Shown: one piece after another, positions 6,860-13,165 of the stretch
Layout of the letters: each line of letters opens with the position of its first letter
Numbering within the stretch: position 1 is the first letter of the stretch
Source: Isohypsibius dastychi
Taxonomy: Eukaryota; Tardigrada; Eutardigrada; Parachela; Isohypsibiidae
NCBI GenBank assembly: GCA_034696485.1
Contig: JAQIWT010001000.1
Coordinates: 1 to 13,165 of the forward strand
Reading direction: 5' to 3'
DNA length: 13,165 bases
Position numbers and translations under genes: made by a program
Notes under the pieces: model-generated
What the model saw: the letters and a program-made list of their open reading frames with translations, nothing else
What the model was told of the DNA's origin: nothing
Database searches by the model: none

Positions 6860-8116
6860 GCTAACTGTGTGCGATTGAAGGATTTTGAAATGAAGCTTAA
6901 CGTGCACGAAGCAATTGAAATTCCGGCCCGCTCTGGTAAACATGTTTGTCTCCCGGTTCATATATTTGGAAAAATCGATCTCCTCATTACTCCCAACTGC
7001 CATCTATTCAATAGCAAAGAGGTTTCAACCGGACACGCGGTTGCATGCTCCGAAAATGGGTCATTGAATATTCTGTTAACGAATTTCTCTTTCCAACCTC
7101 AAGTAATTCCTTCTGGCACGTGCGTCGGGATAATGACTCCATTAGGCTCTCACCAGATAAACACGTTTGACGTTTCCGCTGAGAACGAAAACATCTATTC
7201 AAATCGACATGACACAGATTCAATCGATTTCTCTAAATTGGACTTAAGGGCCGACCTGAATGATTGTCAGAGAAGAGCTCTTATCGCTCTATTGAATCAC
7301 TATCGCGATATTCTTCCAACCAAAAGTAGGCCACTAGGGCAAAGCCTGAATTACAAAATGCACATTGACACAGGAAGCGCTCAGCCATTTTGTCAAGCGC
7401 CCTATCGAATGTCCCAGTCAGAAAAAGATCAAATTGAATCTCACGTCGAAGATCTCTTGGAGCAGAAAGTAATTGTTCCTAGTAATAGCCCATGGGCAAG
7501 CCCCATAGTATTAGCAGCGAAGAAGAATGGCGAATCACGCATGTGCGTCAATTTCAAAAAGTTGAATGCACTGACCACAAAGGATGTTTATCCCTTACCC
7601 AACATTGAAGACGCGCTTGACCATTTGAGTGGTTTTGTGTAGATTACTATCCTTGATATGAAAGCAGGCTACCACCAAATGGCATTGGATGAAGAATCGA
7701 AACTCAAAACAGGTTTCATAGCTGACGGTCAGCTTTATCATTACGAAACAGCTACTTTTGGTTCAGTCAACGCACCAGCGTGTTTTCAACGGGTAATTAA
7801 CGTGACTCTGTCAGGACTTCTCTGGAACTATTGTTTGGCTTATATCGACAATATTTTGATCTTCACTAAGGGTGATTTTACCGAACATCTGAAAACTCTC
7901 GATAAAGTATTTTTTCGGTCCCGACAGGACAATCTAGTGTTGAACCCCGAAAAATGTTCTTTTGGAAAGAAAAAAGTCAAATATCTGGGTTTTGTTGTAA
8001 GTTCGTCAGGTATTGAGCCTGATCCAGATAACATTGCTGCGATAGTTAATTTTCCCAGACCGGAAAAAGTCCAAGACCAAAAGTCCAAAAGTCCAAAAGT
8101 CCAAAAGTTTCTTGGG
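6860..8116 (+). pseudogene. pol: Reverse transcriptase domain, inactive
   Basis: RT copies element RNA into DNA. After a linker (6860-7300) the fingers region shows VIVPSNSPWASPIVLAAKK and RMCVNFKKLNALT, followed by YPLPNIEDAL. An in-frame TAG at 7640-7642 precedes the palm motif ITILDMKAGYHQ, whose catalytic Asp is at 7655. The conserved TATFGSVNAPACFQR follows. The YxDD box reads YIDN (7841-7852): the last catalytic Asp is replaced by Asn (AAT at 7850), which in known RTs abolishes activity. The tail NPEKCSFGKKKVKYLGFVVS is typical of Ty3/gypsy. Near its end an 8-bp repeat array (8078-8108) inserts extra residues, and a one-base shift in the A run 8117-8120 moves the frame into RNase H. The class assignment is secure; the copy is dead. 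Confidence 0.92.
8078..8108 (+). repeat. 8-bp microsatellite (CAAAAGTC), nearly four units, inside pol
   Basis: Three full CAAAAGTC units at 8078, 8086 and 8094 are followed by CAAAAGT at 8102. The array lies between the RT palm/thumb and the RNase H part, exactly where relatives have a short PRP...VQ-FLG connector. Three extra units are 24 bp, so the expansion alone keeps the frame and adds eight residues. It may have arisen by slippage. Confidence 0.9.
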
Positions 8117-8777
8117 AAAATGTTCATATTACCGGAAACATATAAAAAACCTGTCGGTCATTGCAGAACCACTTCACGTTTTGGAACGCAGTGACGTTAA
8201 ATGGGTGTGGTCTGAGAAACAGGAATCAGCCGTTCAAAAACTTAAGAACTTGTTAATAACGCCACCATTGTTAGCTCATTACAACCCAAGCCTGGAAACT
8301 TTCTTGTTGACTGATGCTTGCAATACGGGACTCGGGGCAATTATCGAACAGAAACACCAAGAAGAAAATCGCGTCGTCTGTTACGCTAGTCGAACCCTCA
8401 GTTCCGCTGAAAGAAATTATTCTACTACGGAGCTCGAATGTCTAGCTATTTACTGGGCGTGTGTCAAATTCCGGCATTATTTAGTTGGGCGCCCGATAAA
8501 GGTCATCACTGACCATCACGCTCTTTGCTGGCTTATGAAATCAACTCGATTGAATAAGCGCCTGAACAACCGGGCGCTTTCGCTTTCAGAATATCAGCTT
8601 AAAATCGTTCACAAGTCTGGACGATTACATCAAGCCGCAGACTGTTTGAGTCGCTACAGTGTTGACCCTCCAGAGGACATTCCCGACTTGCAAATCATGT
8701 CATTCGAAGCAGAAGATTTGAGAAAACTACAAGATGAAGGCGTTTACTGTTCGAAACTTTTGAACATTCTTGAATAA
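8112..8777 (+). pseudogene. pol: Connection and RNase H domain of pol
   Basis: RNase H removes element RNA from the RNA/DNA hybrid. The frame starts within the RT connector (SYYRKHIKNLSVIAEPL, a standard gypsy connection motif). RNase H core residues are all visible: Asp in LLTDACNTGLGA (8313), Glu in STTELECLAI (8430), Asp in VITDHHALCW (8511) and Asp in HQAADCLSR (8640). It is entered by the frame change in the A run at 8117-8120, and it ends at an in-frame TAA (8775-8777) just after the linker into integrase; coding similarity continues in the same frame past it, so the stop is a mutation. Length and order agree with Ty3/gypsy pol. Confidence 0.92.
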
Positions 8778-10301
8778 AAAGTAAGCGACATTTCGATCAA
8801 AGATGCAAAAACCGCACGTCGTTTTAAAATTGTCAACGATATTTTATACAGAGTATTTGTTCGAAATGGAAAGTCATACGATCTTTTGGTAGTTCCGAAA
8901 ATCCTTCAATTCGAAGTCTTAGGTTCCTGTCATGACGACAAAACAAGCGGACATCTGGGTTTTAAAAAGACTTGGGATCGTGTAAAAAACATATTTTTTG
9001 GGCAGGAATTTATGACTTCGTGCAGCGATACGTGAACTCCTGTTATCTTTGCCAAACTGGCAATCATTCCACTCAGGCAGAAGCAGGACTCTTACAAGCA
9101 GTTGAACTCGCTAAATACCCATTTGAAAAGTGCTCTATCGATCTGCAAGGCCCTCTGCCTTGGTCACGAGAAATGAAAACTTGCATCATTGTGGTTACCG
9201 ATTACTACACGAAATTTGTCGTTACCGGAGTGCTTCGACGTAAAACAGCTGAAGAAGTAGCGAAATTTTTGATTCATAGGGTGTTTTTATCCACTCATTA
9301 CCGAAGTCAATCCTCAGCGATCTTAGAACTGAATTCAATAACGAAATTCTTGATGAGATTTTCAGAATTTTGGGCGTGAGACACTTGAAAACGACTCCCT
9401 ACCACGCAGCAGCTAACGGTTTAGTTGAACGTTTCAACCAAACTGTTGCCAGAATTATCAAGATGTACGTATCTGACGATCACCGAGACTGGACAGAAAT
9501 ACTTGATTTTGCAACTCACGCGTATAACACTCCTAAACACGAAGTGATAAAAATGTCACCGTTCTATATGCTCTTTGGTAGACAGCCAAATATGCCAATT
9601 GATCTTGAGCTGCCGATTCTCTTGAATAATGATTTTGTCGTGGACATGCAGAAACGTTTCGAATACATGCAGACAGCTGCACTCGCACGCATGGAATATT
9701 ATCAAGATTACAATATTGAATACCGAAACGAACATCGGAGAAACGTTGTTAATTTAGTGTCAGCGACCTCGTTCTTTCACATCGTCCAACAATCGTGATT
9801 GGGACAGCAAATAAGTTCACCCATAAAAACCATGGCCCTTTCCGCATAATGAAACGCCAATCTGATTTGGTGTATTTGATTAAGCATGTGGCTGATGGAC
9901 ATTTTGAAAAAGCTCACGTTTCACGTTTGACTCCCTATTCAGACCGGAATGAGTTCATTCAGCAGGACGCATGCGACACAGATGGGGATGATGAGCTCAA
10001 CTCCGAAAACGATTCTGATGATGACCTACTTCCTTTGTGTGTAAAACCGAAAAATAAGGCCACAAAGCCTGTAACAAGGGAAAAGCAATCAGCCAAACTG
10101 CCTGTATCGGTGAATTTACGATCACCATCTCCCCCGAACCCAGTAATTACTGTACCCATCATGAGTCTTGTGGTTGAAACTGAAAGTGTGCCAGCTAAGC
10201 CAGAACACAATTTAGGTCAAACTGGATTGGTTCTGAACGAAAATGGCCTAAAACGATCAACACGCGCACGGAAACAGACAGAACGATTCGTTACAAAATG
10301 A
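8778..10301 (+). pseudogene. pol: Integrase region of pol with GPY/F module and acidic tail
   Basis: Integrase inserts the DNA copy. The zinc-binding HHCC is complete but crosses a frameshift: His codons at 8931 and 8952 in one frame, Cys codons at 9041 and 9050 in the next, with the shift in the T run 8994-8999. The catalytic D,D-35-E is present: Asp 9140, then after a second shift at about 9285-9312 Asp 9319 (in SDLRTEF, where relatives have SDRG) and Glu 9427 in GLVERFNQTV. A third shift at about 9755-9765 leads to the GPY/F module (HGPFRI) and AHVSRLTPY. A long acidic then basic tail follows (DTDGDDELNSEN... to RSTRARKQTERF), ending at TGA 10299-10301, which overlaps the env ATG. The three frame changes make it non-functional unless some are sequence errors. 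Confidence 0.9.
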
Positions 10302-12215
10302 ATAACAACATCAATCCATCTACTCCCGTATCAGACGATGTCCCAGTGGGAAATATCAGTCCACAACCCGTACGAAAGCCGGTAAAGCTTAGCCCATTCT
10401 GGACAATTTGCATCTTGATTGCTTCGATATCTCCAACTGACTCTCTGAAGGTACGAGCTTGTGATTGTACTAAGCCCAAATTTGTTGGTGCGGTCGATTT
10501 GAGTGAACAGCTTAACTGTAAGATTTTTCATAAGTCAACATCAATCCAAAGTGACATCGGTTATCGAATTTTCTCGTCTAAAGCTGCCGCACATACTTTC
10601 AAAGCCTATGCTTGTCGGAGTAGGATAAACGAATTGAAAATTACGGAATATTTTTTCGGAGGACAAGAACACATTCGCGAAGGTAGTCCTGTTTTCCTTT
10701 CAAGTTCAGAATGTTGGCATTTTGTACAGACTTCAGACTGTGATGGGAATCGAATGACTCGACAAGGTCAAGTTTCCGAATTTCACAGCGAACCATCGGG
10801 TCAGTCTTCTTTGATGACCACTCAGACGTTTAAAACTATCAGTTGTATGTTTCAAGAAGTCTCTCTCGACCTACCCTGTGTAGACTGAAATGTTTCATCG
10901 AGTTTGGGAACACTTTCACAGTACAGCGAGGGTCACGCTGTTCAAGGGACTGTGACATACGTTTGGAGTAAAGATGATACGTTTGGAAAATCTGAATGTT
11001 CACAGGAACAGTTGTATGTTGGTAAAGCAACTATGCTTAGTACTGATGACCTTACCATCGTGCGTGACACATCGCGTCAACTTGATTTTGTCCTGAATGT
11101 ATCCAGCACATTCGCCTGCACTAATTCTTCATCTGATGACCCGTCTAGCAGACGCTACACCGTACCTGGGAATAACGCGATTCATGTCTCCATAATCCGA
11201 GTTAACGAAACACCGGGTCATGTCCCGTCTCCCAACGCTAGTCAAAAATATGGCGGTTACAATAAACCTTTTTTCGAAAAAATCAAACAGCAGTTTTGCA
11301 AGAACATCTTCAGTGGGTTGAAGATCAGTTCACCGAAGAGACAAATGCTATTGCACAAGATGTTCGCTACCTTGATGTTTTGCTCGACGAGCAAAAAGAA
11401 CAGAACTTTTCTTACTTTCACGGGAATCTCCGATTCTAGCAGCGAAATCTCAGAAATACCCTCCTTGTTCATCCCTTGAATTTCATGGAGAAACAGCTAT
11501 CGTTCGACAATGTGAATTAAAAAATGTGAGCTTTCTCAGTAAAGCCACGCAATGTGGTATTCAGCCTCTGACTCAAATCGCCAACAATCCTTTTACTATA
11601 AGCAAAGATGGATTCACTCTTCACCCTTTTTCCAACTGCTTCTGGATGGGTGGTTTGGCTAATTTCAATGAAAGGTCCTTTGAGTACCATAATGGTGACT
11701 GGGAACCAGTTCATTTGTCACCAGTTATTCAGAAATCGCATCTGCTACCATACTTTAATTACATCATTAATCATTCAACCTCTATCATTGGTGATTTCTC
11801 GAAATCCGAAGCTCTGCCTTCCAATCTGCTTGCTGAAATCAATGGCTTAATTGTAGAAAGAAATGCTCATCAAAGTTCTGATATTATGCCTCCTCCTGAA
11901 CAAAAACTCAATTTTTCAGCACCAGATTTTCACATTCTCAGTAGCTTGAAGTACGCAGTTCTCTCTTTCTTAGCTATTACTCTTGTTTTAATTCTCATCA
12001 TTTTATTTTTCAAATATGGATTTAAGCGATTTCTGCTAAAACGCCGGTCTAAAGAGAATGATCGATTGCCGCTTGCCTCTGAACCAGTGGTCTACTGTCC
12101 CAGTTCGGATTTTACCATCAATATGGATCCGATGGATAACATGGTGGCACTACAACCGGTCAACCGCAATCAACTCCTTACCAGCGCACTGGCTCGATAC
12201 GCCCGACGTCACTAG
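10298..12215 (+). pseudogene. env: Env-like transmembrane glycoprotein, chuvirus/mononegavirus-G-like, disrupted
   Basis: This would be a surface fusion glycoprotein. ATG 10298 overlaps the pol stop by four bases (ATGA). After about 30 polar residues comes a hydrophobic signal-like run (FWTICILIASIS), then a Cys-rich ectodomain opening with ACDC. Several N-x-S/T sequons are visible (NVSS, NSSS, NETP, NHST). A predicted helical, coiled-coil-like segment lies at about 11299-11430, then a TQCGIQPLTQ motif and a Cys/Trp-rich part ending in GDWEPV. A transmembrane helix of about 20 residues (11952-12011) is followed by a basic KRFLLKRRSK and a cytoplasmic tail of about 65 residues to TAG 12213-12215. 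Breaks: TGA 10886-10888 in frame, a shift near 11269-11299, another near 11435-11440. The layout resembles class III-type glycoproteins of chuviruses and related mononegaviruses captured by invertebrate retroelements; this is recognition only. That it is an env is fairly sure. Confidence 0.75.
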
Positions 12216-13008
12216 CCTCCATAACCAACATTTCGTTGTAAAAGTATTATATGCGATTATAACTATTATGTTACTCTCTAACCGTCTGTAGATTGTATGA
12301 CCTATCAAAAAGGCAATATGCCATAAACGTATAAAATAAAATGCCAAAAAAATATAATAAAGGTCACCAATCTTAATCAAAAGAGCGCAAAGCGCCAAAT
12401 AATCAAAACAAAAAGCGATCACCTTTTATCCTTGTTTCGTCGAAACCTTTCCCTCGTTTCACTCAGTTTCCTTTGAGTTCAATCCATCACTTTATATTTC
12501 AGTTTGTCTAAGACCGGCAGCCGTGAATCTCATTATCAAAAAGCGAGATTTTTTCATCTTCACAAAAAAAACAAAACATTTTTTCACTTGTCACACGACT
12601 AGCAAAAATGGTCCAAAAAAAAAAATACTGTTTTTCATTTCATCGATCGCTATCTCGCACCATTTTAAGTTACGCTACTCTCCCTTTTCTCTCTCAATTT
12701 CCCAGTCATCTCTTGACTGTCATCGATACTGAATCATCTCATCACCAACATCATTCCGCATCATCATCCTGGAGCTACGCGTCCTGTCCCCTTTCTTCAC
12801 GTATGTCTCGACTCTCAACTCTTCATGGACAAAACACGGTGAATACCAAAGGTCACCACCCCACCTGCTACCATATCGTCAAATACACCGTGAATCGTCA
12901 ACGTCATTTTCACTAGTCCACCCGCCAGGCATGTAACAGTTTCCTCTGTCAAATTTTGTTGCATGTTGATTTGTTTGTTGTTCTTTTGTCACGGGGACCG
13001 TAAACTTT
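12216..13008 (+). other. 3' non-coding region of the retroelement with a possible small ORF
   Basis: About 790 bp separate env from the polypurine tract. AATAAA at 12335-12340 could serve as a polyadenylation signal. A nematode-type acceptor, TTTATATTTCAG, ends at 12502, and the next long frame starts with ATG 12608 and runs 102 codons to TAG 12914-12916, rich in His, Ser and Arg, with no recognised domain. It passes an 11-base A run directly after its start. An accessory gene on a spliced RNA is conceivable, but codon composition does not distinguish it from chance. Confidence 0.45.
12491..12502 (+). promoter_or_regulatory. Candidate splice acceptor downstream of env
   Basis: TTTATATTTCAG matches the nematode 3' splice-site consensus (TTTCAG) closely. 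It lies 276 bp past the env stop and 106 bp before ATG 12608. No matching donor was identified with confidence. Confidence 0.25.
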
Positions 13009-13021
13009 GAGAGGGAGGTAA
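13009..13021 (+). other. Polypurine tract (plus-strand primer)
   Basis: GAGAGGGAGGTAA directly abuts the TG start of the 3' LTR at 13022. A G/A-rich run resisting RNase H at this position primes plus-strand synthesis in LTR elements. A single T interrupts the purines three bases from the LTR, which is tolerated in many elements. Confidence 0.75.
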
Positions 13022-13165
13022 TGTTATGCCCACGAATCGATACTCCTTTTTGTCCACCCTACGTTTCGTCACTCTTCCCCAATTGGACGTTACTTACTAT
13101 ATAAGTACAGTGTTTCTCGTTTGTCAGATAGTGTTGGTTGTGCGCAAGTCTTGAAGTAAATCTCT
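13022..13165 (+). repeat. 3' long terminal repeat, first 144 bp (cut by window edge)
   Basis: Matches 4502-4645 at a constant 8,520-bp offset with four substitutions and no gaps. The start reads TGTTATGC instead of TGTAATGC, so here the 8-bp inverted end would no longer be perfect if its far end is GCATTACA; the 5' LTR keeps the ancestral state at this base. The TATA box at 13098-13105 is intact. The remaining 79 bp expected, including the C run, are outside the window. Confidence 0.95.

Larger units (their letters stand above)
4502..13165 (+). mobile_element. Ty3/gypsy-type LTR retroelement with env, degenerate, 3' end cut by the window
   Basis: Two direct LTR sequences 8,520 bp apart enclose gag, protease, reverse transcriptase, RNase H, integrase and an env-like gene, in the PR-RT-RH-IN order of Metaviridae. 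Boundaries are set by the 8-bp inverted ends TGTAATGC (4502) and GCATTACA (ending 4724), a primer-binding-like site two bases inside, and a polypurine tract directly before the second LTR at 13022. If the 3' LTR is full length, the element would end near 13244. Reading frames are interrupted by stops at 6338, 6857, 7640, 8775 and 10886, by about seven frameshifts, and by a MITE-like insertion at 5974-6132, so this copy is very unlikely to move by itself. Visible LTR divergence is 4/144 (97.2% identity). Confidence 0.95.

Noticed and set aside
1-13165. CRISPR arrays, rRNA, tRNA genes, bacterial operon features
   Set aside because: None seen; the window is eukaryotic repeat-rich DNA. No tRNA cloverleaf was noticed by eye, though a tRNAscan run would be decisive.

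Overview
The window looks like repeat-rich, AT-rich DNA from an invertebrate, most likely a nematode. Basis: short introns with GT...TTTACAG or CTCAG ends can be proposed on the minus strand, T-rich spacers are common, and the dominant feature is a Ty3/gypsy-type LTR retroelement with an env gene of the sort found in worms and arthropods. The taxon is an inference; no host gene is recognised with confidence.

Positions 1-4501 are the sequence into which the retroelement inserted. On the minus strand, 152-1282 reads as a decayed protein-coding stretch: a very Lys/Glu-rich part followed by a Cys-containing part and a final part resembling the N-terminal (DUF6570-like) region of Helitron polyproteins. 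A candidate spliced exon lies just upstream (1404-1593). Further right are a 69-bp tandem duplication (1875-2012), a 133-bp direct repeat 229 bp apart (2813-2945 and 3042-3174) starting next to a 14-bp inverted repeat, and a very dense G tract (4025-4049).

Positions 4502-13165 hold one nearly complete LTR retroelement in + orientation: 5' LTR (4502-4724, ends TGTAATGC/GCATTACA), primer-binding-like site, leader, gag (5226-6508), protease, reverse transcriptase, RNase H and integrase (6509-10301), an env-like transmembrane glycoprotein gene whose ATG overlaps the pol stop (10298-12215), about 800 bp of 3' non-coding sequence, a polypurine tract, and the first 144 bp of the 3' LTR, cut off by the window edge. 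The order PR-RT-RH-IN and the IN GPY/F region put it in Metaviridae (Ty3/gypsy). The visible LTR parts differ at 4 of 144 positions, so the insertion is not brand new.

The element is broken: five in-frame stops, seven apparent one-base frameshifts (mostly in homopolymer runs), an Asn in place of the last Asp of the RT YxDD box, an 8-bp-unit repeat expansion between RT and RNase H, and a 159-bp foldback MITE-like insertion with TA duplication inside gag. The most interesting points are the env gene, whose layout recalls chuvirus/mononegavirus-type glycoproteins, the nested hairpin MITE, and the Helitron-like remnant.
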